In this document: positions 9,228-19,134 of the stretch, one piece after another
Numbering within the stretch: position 1 is the stretch's first letter
Layout of the letters: each line of letters begins with the position of its first letter
Source: Chlamydiia bacterium
GTDB taxonomy: Bacteria > Chlamydiota > Chlamydiia > Chlamydiales > GCA-2402025
NCBI GenBank assembly: GCA_030427725.1
Contig: JAUICV010000001.1
Location: 186,001 to 250,000 of the forward strand
Direction: 5' to 3'
DNA length: 64,000 nucleotides
The notes under the pieces: generated by a model
Database searches by the model: none
Seen by the model: the letters and a program-made list of their open reading frames with translations, nothing else
What the model was told of the DNA's origin: nothing
Made by a program: the position numbers and the translations under genes

Positions 9228-9994
9228 ATGAGTCTCCAAAGAGATGCCTTGAGCTTTGGGTCTTTAAAATAAAGTGATAAATCGGGAAGTAATAATAGTG
9301 GTTTTTCACCAAGAAAACGAAGTTTTTTTTGAGGAAGTTCTTTATAAGCTGACATCAACACTTTTGATCCTAGTAGAACTTCATCAGGTGTGATAACTAG
9401 TTTTAATTTCGGATCATTTAAAAGTCTTTCAAAGTTTTCTTTAAGCTCAAAGTTTGAGACGTGAAAGGCTATGCTAGGGCATATCATTTGAGAAATAGCT
9501 TTTGAAACATTGAATAAAAACTTTTCATGATGCTTTTTTGAGTAGAAAATAACCACAGGAGGGATGTCTTGGAGTTGTTTCCAAGCGTTCTTGATCTGTC
9601 TTGCTTTAGAGTCGTTTAATGGGACATCATAAAGGAGCGTTTTTGGATATTTTTTACTGATGAGTTCTTTTAGATCTTTCATCTCATCAATAGAAGAGGT
9701 TTTAAAAGGCTTAATTTCTATCTTATTTTGTTTAATTTCAGGTTCTGTAGGTTTTTTCACCTCAGGTATTGGTTCTTTTGGCTTTTCTTTAGCTTTTGGT
9801 AAGGTCGTATCAATTATCTCTTCTTTGACTTTTGGAGGCTCTGAGACTGGCTTAGGCTCCGACATTTTTTCTGGGAGCTGATTTAAAATAGACGCTTTAT
9901 TTGAGAGATCCTCGGGAATAAAAAGATATTTTCTTTTCGAGTGCTGGATGTTTTTTAAAACATATTCAGCTGCAATTAATTGAATATCTACCAT
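9203..9994 (-). CDS. Chlamydial conserved hypothetical protein upstream of priA
   Basis: This 263-residue protein is of unknown function. Residues 1-35 form a short helical segment, about residues 40-90 are a Pro/Lys/Glu-rich linker (repeats of the type KPKEP and EVKKPTEPE) that should be disordered, and the last 150 residues look globular, with hydrophobic strands such as PPVVIFYSKKHHEKFLF and KLKLVITPDEVLLGSKV. There is no signal peptide. Its stop overlaps the start of priA. In C. trachomatis a hypothetical gene (CT779, from memory) sits next to priA, and this may be its divergent counterpart. A link to PriA function is inferred from the overlap only. Confidence 0.75.
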   Translation of the reverse strand: MVDIQLIAAEYVLKNIQHSKRKYLFIPEDLSNKASILNQLPEKMSEPKPVSEPPKVKEEIIDTTLPKAKEKPKEPIPEVKKPTEPEIKQNKIEIKPFKTSSIDEMKDLKELISKKYPKTLLYDVPLNDSKARQIKNAWKQLQDIPPVVIFYSKKHHEKFLFNVSKAISQMICPSIAFHVSNFELKENFERLLNDPKLKLVITPDEVLLGSKVLMSAYKELPQKKLRFLGEKPLLLLPDLSLYFKDPKLKASLWRLICQHLQHN

Positions 9995-10062
9995 AAATTA
10001 AGCATCACTTTCTAAGAGGACCAAACTCGCAGTTTAATCAAAGATTTCTCTTAGTTCAAGAA

Positions 10063-10980
10063 CTATGAAAATAAAGCATCTACGTACTCTTTTATAGAAA
10101 ATGGCATCAGATCATCTTGTTTTTCTCCAACCCCTATAAATTTAATAGGAAGTTTCATTTGGTGATATATTGATAGAACAATACCACCTTTTGCAGAGCC
10201 ATCTAGCTTAGTTAAAATAAGACCAGTTAAAGGAGTATACTCATTGAAGATTTTTGCTTGGTCGATTGCATTTTGACCTGTTGTGGCATCTAAAACAAGT
10301 AGGGTTTCATGAGGAGAATCTGGAATAACTTTTTTACTCACGGCTCTCATTTTTTCTAACTCGTGCATCAAATCAGTTTTAGATTGTAGCCTTCCTGCAG
10401 TATCTGCAATCACTATATCACATCCTCTTGCCTTGGCAGCTGATACAGCATCAAAAATAACAGCTGAAGGATCGGCTTTTGGAGAGGACTTAACAAGCTC
10501 AATATCTAACTTATCAGCCCACAGTTTGAGTTGATCAATAGCTGCAGCTCTGAAAGTATCGCCTGCAGCTAAAAGAACTTTCTTTCCTTCTTTCTTAAAA
10601 TTATGAGCAAGTTTGGCACATGTTGTTGTTTTCCCAGACCCGTTAACACCCACAACTAAGATGACTGTGGGAGAGGCGCTTAAATTTAAGGTGCTATCAC
10701 ATGTTTTTAAAATTTCTTCAGATTCAGTTTTTATCTCTTTTAAAAAATCGTCTGAACTTGCCGTTTTGTTTTTCTTATGATAACTCTCGAGCTTTTCAGT
10801 GAAATGGGAGACCAAAGAAGACCCTAAATCGGCTTCAAATAAAATCCTTTCGAGCTCTTCTAAGGTTTCTTCATTTAAGGGCTTTTTAAAAAGTAGTCGT
10901 AGAGGATCGCTTAAAATACTTCTGGTCTTTAAAAGAGCTTTTTTTACTTTGCCAATTCCAGATTTTAAAAACGAAAACAT
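10063..10980 (-). CDS. ftsY: Signal recognition particle receptor FtsY
   Basis: SRP-type GTPase that docks SRP-ribosome complexes at the inner membrane. The N-terminal helical N domain (residues 1-100) begins with the amphipathic stretch MFSFLKSGIGKVKKAL and lacks the long acidic A domain of E. coli. The G domain shows G1 GVNGSGKTTTCAKLA, the insertion-box DTFRAAAIDQLK, G3 DTAGRLQSK and G4 TKLDGSAKGG, and it ends with the closing loop GVGEKQDDLMPF. Total 305 residues, typical of short bacterial FtsY. It is divergent from sucC with about 90 bases between them, the same neighbourhood as I remember in C. trachomatis (ftsY-sucC-sucD-htrA). Confidence 0.97.
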   Translation of the reverse strand: MFSFLKSGIGKVKKALLKTRSILSDPLRLLFKKPLNEETLEELERILFEADLGSSLVSHFTEKLESYHKKNKTASSDDFLKEIKTESEEILKTCDSTLNLSASPTVILVVGVNGSGKTTTCAKLAHNFKKEGKKVLLAAGDTFRAAAIDQLKLWADKLDIELVKSSPKADPSAVIFDAVSAAKARGCDIVIADTAGRLQSKTDLMHELEKMRAVSKKVIPDSPHETLLVLDATTGQNAIDQAKIFNEYTPLTGLILTKLDGSAKGGIVLSIYHQMKLPIKFIGVGEKQDDLMPFSIKEYVDALFS

Positions 10981-11074
10981 GCGGTTTTTCCCTTACAAAT
11001 GATTAAAATATTTTTGTTGATGGAAAAGAAAGTCTATCACATAAGGAAATTAGATAGAAGAGATAGGCTTTTTG

Positions 11075-12235
11075 ATGAATACACATGAATATCAAGCAAA
11101 AGAAATCTTAGCAAAATACGGGGTTGTTATCCCTAAGTTTTGTGTAGCATCTTCTTTAGAAGAAGCTGAAAAAGCTTTGAGTGAGCTCAACGCAAAAGAT
11201 GTAGTCGTGAAAATTCAAGTTCACGCAGGTGGTAGAGGAAAAGCTGGAGGAGTAAAGCTTTGTCGCTCAAAAGAGGAAACTCTAGAGGCTTGTAAACAGC
11301 TCATTGGGATGCATCTTGTAAATAACCAGACCGGACCAGAGGGCGTGGTTGCTCATAAAGTCTTATTAACAGAAGCTGTTGATATCAAAAAAGAGTACTA
11401 TATCGGAGCTATCATCGATAGAGAGATGGCAAGACCTATTTTAATAGCATCCCCAGAAGGAGGGATGGAAATAGAAGAGATAGCAGAAAAAAGCCCAGAG
11501 AAAATTCTAAAATTACCTATACCTCTAAATGGAGAGCTAAAAAGATATCAACAAATCCATTTAGCAAATTTCATGGGGTGGAAAGGGGATATGGCCAAAC
11601 AAGGAATGGCCCTTGGAAAAGCATTAGCCAAAGCCTTTATGGCTACAGACGCCTCTTTACTCGAAATCAACCCTTTAGTTGAAACGCCAGATCAAAAACT
11701 ATTAGCAGTTGATGCCAAGCTTAGCATCGATGACGACGCTTTGTTTAGGCAGCAAGAGATAGCAAAGATGTACGATGCATCGCAGGTTTCAAAAAATGAA
11801 TCAGAAGCGAAAAAACATGGATTAGCATACATCTCACTGCAAGGAAATATAGGTTGTATGGTTAATGGAGCAGGGCTTGCGATGGCCACCATGGATACAA
11901 TCAATCACTTTGGAGGGAAACCTGCAAACTTTTTAGATGTTGGAGGGAGCGCTTCAAAAGAAGTGGTTTGTGAAGGGTTTAAAATTATCCTAACAGATCC
12001 AAGTGTTCAAGCAATACTTGTGAATATTTTTGGTGGGATTATGGATTGTGCAATTATAGCTGAAGGAGTAATTGCAGCAGTTAATGAACTCTCTGTGAAA
12101 GTTCCTCTTATTGTTCGATTAGAAGGAACGAATGTCGAAAAAGGGAAACAGATCCTTAAAGAGTCTCAACTAGATATTATAGCTGCAGATGGACTTGCAG
12201 ATGGAGCTAAAAAAGCAGTTGAGCTATTGCACTAA
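11075..12235 (+). CDS. sucC: Succinyl-CoA synthetase (ADP-forming) beta subunit
   Basis: ATP-grasp subunit of the TCA-cycle enzyme that makes succinate and ATP or GTP from succinyl-CoA. The protein starts with the diagnostic MNTHEYQAKEILAKYGV and carries the grasp-domain signature VKIQVHAGGRGKAGGVKL; LEINPLVE and the C-terminal DVGGSASKE and NIFGGIMDC segments form the ligase interface. I use the ATG at 11075 rather than the TTG one codon earlier. The gene forms an operon with sucD (18 bases apart), which overlaps the following M50 protease gene. Length 386 residues is normal. Confidence 0.97.
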   Translation: MNTHEYQAKEILAKYGVVIPKFCVASSLEEAEKALSELNAKDVVVKIQVHAGGRGKAGGVKLCRSKEETLEACKQLIGMHLVNNQTGPEGVVAHKVLLTEAVDIKKEYYIGAIIDREMARPILIASPEGGMEIEEIAEKSPEKILKLPIPLNGELKRYQQIHLANFMGWKGDMAKQGMALGKALAKAFMATDASLLEINPLVETPDQKLLAVDAKLSIDDDALFRQQEIAKMYDASQVSKNESEAKKHGLAYISLQGNIGCMVNGAGLAMATMDTINHFGGKPANFLDVGGSASKEVVCEGFKIILTDPSVQAILVNIFGGIMDCAIIAEGVIAAVNELSVKVPLIVRLEGTNVEKGKQILKESQLDIIAADGLADGAKKAVELLH

Positions 12236-12253
12236 AGCTTAAGAGGAAAAACA

Positions 12254-13135
12254 TTGGGCATTTTAATTAATAAAAACACGAAAATCATCACTCAAGGAAT
12301 TACTGGAAGAGCCGGTTATTTTCATACTGAGCAAGGAATGGCCTACGGTTCTAAGTATGTAGGTGGCGTCACCCCAGGGAAAGGAGGAGAAACAAGTTTA
12401 GGTCTTCCGGTGTTTGATACTGTAGCAGAAGCTAAAGAATCTGTTAATCCAGACGCAACTTTGATTTTTGTTCCACCGCCTTTTGCAGCTGATGCCATTT
12501 TGGAAGCAGAAGAAGCTGGCATTGGTCTTATCGTTTGTATTACAGAAGGAATCCCTATAAAGGACATGCTCGAAGTGTCCAAGGTCATGAAAAACTCTAA
12601 AACTTCCAGACTTATTGGCCCAAATTGCCCAGGCGTTATCACAGCAGATGAATGTAAAATTGGTATTATGCCAGGTTATATACATAAGAAAGGAAAAATC
12701 GGTATTGTCTCAAAATCAGGAACACTTACCTATGAAGGTGTTTGGCAAACATCTAATCTAAGCCTTGGACAAACAACTTGTGTGGGAATAGGTGGAGACC
12801 CTCTTAACGGGACTAATTTCATAGATGTTTTTGAACTGTTTGAAAAGGATCCAGATACCGAAGGGATCTTAATGATTGGTGAAATCGGTGGTCAAGCTGA
12901 AGAGATGACAGCTGAGTGGATTAAGAAAAACTGCTCAAAGCCAGTTGCTGCTTTTGTAGCAGGGGCAACGGCTCCTCCGGGAAGACGTATGGGACACGCT
13001 GGTGCTATTGTCTCTGGAGGCAAAGGAACTGCCCTAGATAAAATTAATGCCTTAAAAAGTGCTGGAGTAACTGTCGCAAAAACTCCTTCTGAAATGGGAG
13101 AGGCTATGGCCTCAGCACTTGGAATAAACTCATGA
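12254..13135 (+). CDS. sucD: Succinyl-CoA synthetase alpha subunit
   Basis: Partner of SucC. It binds CoA and carries the phosphohistidine. An N-terminal Rossmann CoA-binding domain ([24 protein letters not shown]) is followed by the ligase domain, where [14 protein letters not shown] contains the active-site His. The start must be the TTG at 12254: the frame runs straight back to the in-frame stop codon of sucC with no ATG or GTG between them, and AGAGGA lies about 8 bases upstream. Length 293 residues is normal. The stop overlaps the ATG of the next gene (ATGA). Confidence 0.97.
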   Translation: MGILINKNTKIITQGITGRAGYFHTEQGMAYGSKYVGGVTPGKGGETSLGLPVFDTVAEAKESVNPDATLIFVPPPFAADAILEAEEAGIGLIVCITEGIPIKDMLEVSKVMKNSKTSRLIGPNCPGVITADECKIGIMPGYIHKKGKIGIVSKSGTLTYEGVWQTSNLSLGQTTCVGIGGDPLNGTNFIDVFELFEKDPDTEGILMIGEIGGQAEEMTAEWIKKNCSKPVAAFVAGATAPPGRRMGHAGAIVSGGKGTALDKINALKSAGVTVAKTPSEMGEAMASALGINS

Positions 13136-14283
13136 AAATGCCTATCCCAGTTAAGATATCGCCTTTTTTTTATCTGACTGCTGCGATTATCGGATGGTTA
13201 AATAGCCAATCACTTGTTGGTACTTTGATTTGGATGGGGATTATTTTTGTCTCTATCTTAGTTCACGAGTATGGACATGCTTTAACAGCTAGAGCGTTTG
13301 GACAAAGCCCTAGAATAGAGCTTGTCGCTTTTGGTGGAGTGACTTACCCAAGTGGTCCAAGATTGTCCCTTGGAAAAGAGTTTCTAGTCGTGTTAAATGG
13401 ACCAGCGTTTGGATTTGGACTTTTTCTTTTAGCTAGCTTTTTATTGAAAGCTCCAGCCATAGCAAGTTCGGCTATAGCTCCAACAGTTCAAATGTTTCGC
13501 TTTATTAATCTATTTTGGACTCTTGTTAATTTATTGCCAGTTTTACCACTAGATGGCGGTCAATTACTTAGAATTATTTTTGAGTCATTTTTTGGGTCTA
13601 AGGGCTTTCGATTTAGTGTGCTTTTTAGCATCATTTTTTCTGTTTTAGCAGGAATTGCTTGCATGGCCATATTAGGATGGTACTTGATTGGTGCGATCTT
13701 TTTTCTTTTTACCTTTCAAAACCTTCAGACTTGGAAAGTGGCTAAAACAATTTCTTCGGCTGATCAAAATCTAGAGTTCCAGACAAAATTGTTTCAAGCT
13801 GAAGAAGAAATGCTAAAAGGAAATGATGATCAAGCCATTGCCATGTTAGAAGAGCTTAAAAACTCTTCTCATGAAGGGCTTTTACACACAGCTGCAACTC
13901 AACACCTTATTCGGCTTAAGTTTAAAAAAGGTATGATTCAAGAGACCTACGATCTTTTACTTTCAATAGAAAAAGATCTAACTCCAGATCTTTTAGAACT
14001 ACTACACTTTTCTGCATTTGAATTAAAAAAATATGACAAAGTCAAAGATTTAGCAGCTCTGTGTTATCAAAACGATCCCAGCCTAGAAGTTGCTCTAAGA
14101 AATGCCATAGCTCTTTCAGCGCTAAAAGATGTTAAGTCAACAATTGGCTGGGTAGAAGCAGCTATTAGAGCCGGGCTTGAAAATCCAAAACAGGTTTTAG
14201 AAGAATCAGCTTTTGATTCTATCAGAAATGAGCCAGACTTTACCTTATTTATGGAGACGTTAAACTCTGAGTCTTCTTCTTAA
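13132..14283 (+). CDS. M50-family (site-2-protease-like) membrane metalloprotease with helical C-terminal domain
   Basis: Predicted intramembrane zinc protease. The N-terminal 220 residues hold about five or six membrane segments. The zinc motif HEYGH ([15 protein letters not shown], near residue 45) is in a membrane helix, and [14 protein letters not shown] (near residue 140) provides the third ligand in the variant DG motif of the family. The last 160 residues are soluble, helical and repeat-like ([20 protein letters not shown] and similar units), resembling TPR helices, though I cannot show a clean TPR consensus. It overlaps sucD by four bases and so belongs to the sucCD transcript. The substrate is unknown; regulated proteolysis of a membrane protein is the family role. 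Confidence 0.85.
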   Translation: MKMPIPVKISPFFYLTAAIIGWLNSQSLVGTLIWMGIIFVSILVHEYGHALTARAFGQSPRIELVAFGGVTYPSGPRLSLGKEFLVVLNGPAFGFGLFLLASFLLKAPAIASSAIAPTVQMFRFINLFWTLVNLLPVLPLDGGQLLRIIFESFFGSKGFRFSVLFSIIFSVLAGIACMAILGWYLIGAIFFLFTFQNLQTWKVAKTISSADQNLEFQTKLFQAEEEMLKGNDDQAIAMLEELKNSSHEGLLHTAATQHLIRLKFKKGMIQETYDLLLSIEKDLTPDLLELLHFSAFELKKYDKVKDLAALCYQNDPSLEVALRNAIALSALKDVKSTIGWVEAAIRAGLENPKQVLEESAFDSIRNEPDFTLFMETLNSESSS

Positions 14284-14423
14284 TCTTTAATATACTTTGA
14301 ATTTCCGTTGTAGGGCTTTTTTTTACGAAGTACATCGCTTTATAAGTAAATAAAAAGAACTGTATTGATCGATTTAGTAAGTTATATAGACTCGGTTTCC
14401 TTTTGAATGGATTTGAAAATTAA

Positions 14424-14448
14424 GCCAAAGAGCTATTAGCTCTTTGGC
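14424..14448 (-). terminator. Hairpin terminator of htrA
   Basis: A perfect 11-bp inverted repeat with a 3-base loop (arms 14424-14434 and 14438-14448) lies five bases past the htrA stop. On the minus strand it is followed by the U-rich TTAATTTTC. It may also stop plus-strand transcripts coming from the M50 gene. Confidence 0.75.
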
Positions 14449-14453
14449 TACAA

Positions 14454-15968
14454 CTATTTTAATCTCAAAGAAAAATATCTAGCTGTGTCGCCGAGGCGAA
14501 CAAGCAATAAGACATTCTTTCCTTTCTCTATAGAACCTAATGCATTGTTAAAATCTTCAACGGTTTTTATTTTATGCTGATTTAAAGAAACAACAATAAA
14601 CCCAGGTCTAAGCCCAATACTGGCTCCTAATGAACCATTTTTTACACCTGTAATGACAACGCCTTCATCGGACTCTCGTAAATGATATTTCTTAGCGTTA
14701 TCATAGCTGATTTCTTCAACAGTAATTCCAAGTTGCTCAGCGTATTCAGAAGCTGCTTTGACAGATTTATCAAAGGTTCCAAGCTGTAATTTGATTGTTT
14801 TTGTTTTGCCATTTCTTAAAATTTTAAGCACAACTGTAGTTCCTGGTTGTTTAAGCTTAATTTCATTGCTTAACGATGCAGCTGTTTTTATATTGACATC
14901 ATCAACTTTGAGAATGATATCTCCTTGTTTAACGCCAGCTTTTTCAGCAGGGGAGCCTTCAACAACATCTGCAACTAACGCGCCTTCTGTTTTTTCCATG
15001 CCAAGAGCTTCTGCTAAATCCTTATCGATAGGTTGCAAAGAAACTCCTAAGTAACCCCTTGTTACTGAACCTGTATCTACAACTTGTTTTAAGACATTTT
15101 TTGCTATGTTACTTGGAACTGCAAAACCAATCCCCATGTAACCACCAGACCTTGTGACTATCGCGGTATTGACACCGATAATTCTGCCATCTAAGTCAAG
15201 TAAAGGACCGCCTGAGTTGCCAGGGTTGATAGCGGCATCTGTTTGGATAAAATCTTCGAGCTCTGTGATGTTTAAATTTTGGCGTCCTTTAGCGCTAATA
15301 ACACCTACTGTAACACTAGCTTCTAGTTGGAAGGGATTTCCAACTGCCATAACCCACTCACCAATTTCAATGTCATCTGAATTGCCAAAATCGAGATGCT
15401 CGAATTCTTTTTGATTTTCATCTTCTATTTTAAGAATAGCGATATCTGTTTGAGGATCACCACCGACATAGGTGGCGTTTAACTCTTGATGTCTCCCATC
15501 TTGCACGACTACAGTGATTTTTTTTGCATTTCCGGCTACATGGAAGTTTGTTAAAATATAGCCATCTGAAGAGACTATAGCTCCTGATCCTTGACTGATC
15601 TGAGGCGCTTGCCTTTGAGGGGAAGGTCTGGAAGGGCCTCCAAAAAATCTGTTAAAAAATTCGTCATTAAACAATCCGAAAGGATCTTGCTCTGAGTATT
15701 GCTCTTCTTCTTGAGACCCTTCTGCTTTGATGTAAACTACCGCTGGAACAGCTTTTTTTGCAGCATCAGTAAAGACTTTGGAAAAGGATCTCATTGAAGG
15801 TCCCTGACTCTTTTGACAAGAGTTTCTTGAGACAATTTCGTTACTATCTTCTCTAAAAGCTGATTCTTTTTTGGAGAAGACTTTTTCTATCCTAGAAGTG
15901 CTAAAAGCTGTTGTAACTATTGTTAAAGCAAAGCATGTGATTAAAGCTATTAGCTTGTTCCGTTTCAT
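14454..15968 (-). CDS. htrA: Periplasmic serine protease/chaperone HtrA (DegP family)
   Basis: ATP-independent protease and chaperone of the periplasm that handles misfolded envelope proteins. A signal peptide is present (MKRNKLIALITCFALTIVTTAFS). The trypsin-like domain has His143 in NFHVAGNA, Asp175 in DPQTDIAILK and Ser252 in INPGNSGGPL. Two PDZ domains follow (starting with GYLGVSLQPIDK near residue 300 and a second one around residue 410-504). Length 504 residues matches chlamydial HtrA. The start has CGGAGGAAG about 6-12 bases upstream. In chlamydiae this protease is known to be needed under heat stress; its place after sucCD is the conserved chlamydial neighbourhood. Confidence 0.97.
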   Translation of the reverse strand: MKRNKLIALITCFALTIVTTAFSTSRIEKVFSKKESAFREDSNEIVSRNSCQKSQGPSMRSFSKVFTDAAKKAVPAVVYIKAEGSQEEEQYSEQDPFGLFNDEFFNRFFGGPSRPSPQRQAPQISQGSGAIVSSDGYILTNFHVAGNAKKITVVVQDGRHQELNATYVGGDPQTDIAILKIEDENQKEFEHLDFGNSDDIEIGEWVMAVGNPFQLEASVTVGVISAKGRQNLNITELEDFIQTDAAINPGNSGGPLLDLDGRIIGVNTAIVTRSGGYMGIGFAVPSNIAKNVLKQVVDTGSVTRGYLGVSLQPIDKDLAEALGMEKTEGALVADVVEGSPAEKAGVKQGDIILKVDDVNIKTAASLSNEIKLKQPGTTVVLKILRNGKTKTIKLQLGTFDKSVKAASEYAEQLGITVEEISYDNAKKYHLRESDEGVVITGVKNGSLGASIGLRPGFIVVSLNQHKIKTVEDFNNALGSIEKGKNVLLLVRLGDTARYFSLRLK

Positions 15969-16047
15969 TTGGACTTCCTCCGGTTAAGTCAAAATTGAGA
16001 GCGAAAAAGTAAATATACCGATGGGGAAATATTTGCTCTAGTCTTTT

Positions 16048-19002
16048 TTAAATCTCTAAAATTGGTAAATTGATTGTAGCATTGTTCAATTCTTTATCTA
16101 AAAGATCTTTTCCAGCAAATGTCACAACTGTTGCGCTTTTAGAAAAGTCATGGAGATGTTTCAAGACAGCATCTTGGACATCTTTTTTTGTTGCATTTAG
16201 AAGTGAGGTCCGGAAAGTTTGTCTGTAGGTAGCGTCTCGATGTTCTTTGATTCTAGAATAACCAACACTAGCTTTTGATCCTGGTGAGATAGGAGAATCT
16301 ATTGACTGGATTATGGAAAGCTTAGCTTCTACTAAATCTTCATCAGAAAATTCGCCTTTTGAAATCGAAATAATAGCTTCATCAAACGCACTAAGCGTAG
16401 AAGCTAGGTTTGGATCCCTGTAGCTATACATATAGAAATTTCCAGAAACTGCGCTATAAGAGCTTCCTGATCCATAGGCTCCGCCTTTTTCTCTGATCTG
16501 CTTATGTAAGACCTTATTGTCAAAAAGACTTGAAGCAAGGCTTAAATAGGCAATGTCTTCATGAGGAGCTGTTATTAATTTTATAGCTTTACTAGTGAAT
16601 GCTACAGGGGCATCAATAGAGCGAGCATGTGATTTAAAATTTTGTGGATCGATGTCAAAGTCCCACGGTTTGCAAAGATCCTGCTTAGGCAAGCGAAGAT
16701 CGAAGAAATTTTTCTCTTCTATCGCTTGAAAATCTTCTTTACTAGAACATAGGACTAAATCAAACGTTTCTCCATGAAATAGTTTTTGTTTTAAGGCGTT
16801 TAAATCTTGGCAAAGGGTATCAATTTTTTGATCAATGTTTTTCGCTAGATCTTCAATAAACTTATAATAGGGAAGTCCATGCCATAAGTGGTTTAGTTTT
16901 GTAGCTTTTGAATTTTGAGATAATGAAAAATCAACAGCATAGGACATTGAACTTTTGGTAAGTCTGTTTTGCATGTGCGTATGAAGCTGCAAAACAAGTT
17001 CTTTTATTCGCTCTTTTTCATCGAGTCTAAGCGATGTTAGTAGATCATTAAATATTTCAAAAAGCGCAGAAACTTTTCTAGTAAGAGATTTTCCTTTGAG
17101 GTGAAGAGCTGGTTTTAACTCATCAGGATTCGAAAACTGAGCGTGAGTAGCTAGTGCAAAATGCAGACTTCCAACGTCATTTTGTAATCTGTTTTGTTGA
17201 TCAATGTATGAAAGGTCATTAACACCTAGATCTGGAGCTAAGTAAGTTAAGAGTTTTGTTAAGAAAAGTTCATCAAGAGTCAACTTTGGCAAGTCGATGA
17301 CAATATCAGCATAAATAATATGATTTGTAAACGTGTCATGGTGGTACACATTTATACAATTTGTTTCTCTGCAAGTGAGTTCATATTCTACACCTTCTGA
17401 AGGAACATCTTGCAATTTGATTTTTGGAAGAGAGTCGGCATTATCTTCTGAGTCTTGCTTTTGAAACTCAAAAAGCTCTGAGGTCTTTTCAACAATTTTT
17501 TTCGCGTCTTTATCACTCAGAGTTGATTTGATCTCTTTAAGCTTTTCTAACTCTTCATTTTTTTCTTCATCAATGAGCGATGAGCTAGGTTCCATCACAT
17601 AACTTACAAAATGAGAGTTTTCAATAAAGTACTTTCTTAAAATACTGGGTAAGTACGTTGGATCTTCTAGTCGTTTTAAAAGCGTTTCAAAAAGCTCATG
17701 AACGATAAGTGCGTTTTCAGCAGGGCATCCATGCATCGAGGGGAGGGCGGCTCTGAAAAATAAAGAAAGACCAAAAGGAGAGCCATCACCTGTAATTTCC
17801 AAGCGATGAAACTCAAGCTGATGCAAAGAAGATTCAATAACTGATTTATCAAAGCCTGTTGAAGCAATAGATTCTAGCGTTTCGAAGATGATTTTCTTTA
17901 GGCTTGATAGATTTTTACTCTCAGTGCCACGACAAATAATCACGTACGGCACTTCGCTAAATTCAACATCAATAAACCCATCGGCAGCACGGCAAAGATT
18001 AGACTTCATAATGGCTAGTTTTAAAGGCGAGGCATCTGTATCCATCAAAATCGAGTCAAGAAGTTGCAGAGCTAAGACGTCTTCTTGGTTTTTTATATCA
18101 GTTGTTAGCCAGCTAAAAGATATGTATGTTTTATTTGAAGGATCGTCGGATGTTAAGGGGTAAGATCCTATAAACTCTTTGGGACTTTCAAAACGATTTT
18201 GCAGACCTATTTGAGATGGTTCAGGGGCATTTTTTATGTTCTTCAAGAGCTTTTCATCTAGAAATGCTAAATGCTCTTCAAGAGCTATATCACCATAAAA
18301 AAAGAAAAGACATTTTGAAGGATCATAATAAGTTTTATGAAAGTTTAAAAATTCTTCGTAGGTCAAATCTGGAATAGCTACTGGATCTCCACCAGAGTTA
18401 AAACGATAAGGAAGATCTGGCATCAAATGTTTTAAAATAGCGTGCCAAAGTCTTGAGTCAGCAGAGCTAAGAGATCCTTTCATCTCATTGTAGACAATGC
18501 CTTGATAGGTTAAATCCGTTGAAATGTCCATGGGGTCTTTAAATTCTAATCGATGGCCTTCTTGCAAAAAGCTGAGTTCTTTTAACAAGGGATGAAACAC
18601 CGCATCTAGATACACATCTAAAAGGTTGTAAAAGTCTTGCTTAATTTGAGACGCAGCAGGGTAGCATGTAAAATCAGATCCTGTCATTGCGTTCATAAAG
18701 GTGTTTAAGCTTCTTCTTGTCATATAGAAAAAGGGATCTTTTACAGGGAATTTTTCAGATCCACATAAAACCGTATGTTCTAAGATATGAGCTACACCGT
18801 TATCACTAGCTGGTAGAGTCATAAAATTTAAACAAAAAAGATTTTCTCTGTCGTCATTAGCAATTTGCATGATCTTAGCGCCAGATGCTTGGTGGATAGC
18901 TTCATACAGAGTGGCTTGAAGTTCGTCGAGTTTTTTAGCTTTTGTAATACGATAATTTTGGCAGACTAGATCGCCTACTTTGTACTGTTTTTTGGTATTC
19001 AT
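16048..19002 (-). CDS. M16C-family zinc metalloprotease (presequence-protease/insulinase-like)
   Basis: Large two-module clamshell peptidase that degrades short peptides. The inverted zinc motif HILEH is at residues 72-76 (H72, E75, H76) in AHILEHTVLCGSEKFPVKDPF, the form typical of the M16C group that includes PreP. The C-terminal half has the substrate-binding Arg/Tyr-type segment REKGGAYGSGSSYSA. I start at the ATG at 19002 (984 residues). The frame is open for another 60 bases to a GTG at 19062, but that region is the terminator of nrdAB and has no ribosome site, so it is unlikely to be coding. No signal peptide is seen at the chosen start. Chlamydia carries a homologue beside htrA (CT824 from memory). 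Confidence 0.92.
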   Translation of the reverse strand: MNTKKQYKVGDLVCQNYRITKAKKLDELQATLYEAIHQASGAKIMQIANDDRENLFCLNFMTLPASDNGVAHILEHTVLCGSEKFPVKDPFFYMTRRSLNTFMNAMTGSDFTCYPAASQIKQDFYNLLDVYLDAVFHPLLKELSFLQEGHRLEFKDPMDISTDLTYQGIVYNEMKGSLSSADSRLWHAILKHLMPDLPYRFNSGGDPVAIPDLTYEEFLNFHKTYYDPSKCLFFFYGDIALEEHLAFLDEKLLKNIKNAPEPSQIGLQNRFESPKEFIGSYPLTSDDPSNKTYISFSWLTTDIKNQEDVLALQLLDSILMDTDASPLKLAIMKSNLCRAADGFIDVEFSEVPYVIICRGTESKNLSSLKKIIFETLESIASTGFDKSVIESSLHQLEFHRLEITGDGSPFGLSLFFRAALPSMHGCPAENALIVHELFETLLKRLEDPTYLPSILRKYFIENSHFVSYVMEPSSSLIDEEKNEELEKLKEIKSTLSDKDAKKIVEKTSELFEFQKQDSEDNADSLPKIKLQDVPSEGVEYELTCRETNCINVYHHDTFTNHIIYADIVIDLPKLTLDELFLTKLLTYLAPDLGVNDLSYIDQQNRLQNDVGSLHFALATHAQFSNPDELKPALHLKGKSLTRKVSALFEIFNDLLTSLRLDEKERIKELVLQLHTHMQNRLTKSSMSYAVDFSLSQNSKATKLNHLWHGLPYYKFIEDLAKNIDQKIDTLCQDLNALKQKLFHGETFDLVLCSSKEDFQAIEEKNFFDLRLPKQDLCKPWDFDIDPQNFKSHARSIDAPVAFTSKAIKLITAPHEDIAYLSLASSLFDNKVLHKQIREKGGAYGSGSSYSAVSGNFYMYSYRDPNLASTLSAFDEAIISISKGEFSDEDLVEAKLSIIQSIDSPISPGSKASVGYSRIKEHRDATYRQTFRTSLLNATKKDVQDAVLKHLHDFSKSATVVTFAGKDLLDKELNNATINLPILEI

Positions 19003-19065
19003 AGATCTCTTTTTGGTATGAAAGCTTTGGACGACTTTAGAAAAAATAGAAGTTTTTTTCACGCA

Positions 19066-19106
19066 TAAAAAAAATGCTCATAGAAGCGCGTCCCCTATGA
19101 GCATTT
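19066..19106 (-). terminator. Rho-independent terminator of nrdA-nrdB
   Basis: Arms 19072-19083 and 19095-19106 are a perfect 12-bp inverted repeat around an 11-base GC-rich loop. On the minus strand the second arm runs into a continuous T-tract. It lies about 29 bases past the nrdB stop. Confidence 0.92.
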
Positions 19107-19134
19107 GCTAGCATGAGCTGGATATAGAGTCCAG

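Noticed and set aside
19003..19062. N-terminal extension of the M16 protease to a GTG
   Set aside because: The extension lies between the nrdAB terminator and a well-placed ATG with its own ribosome site.
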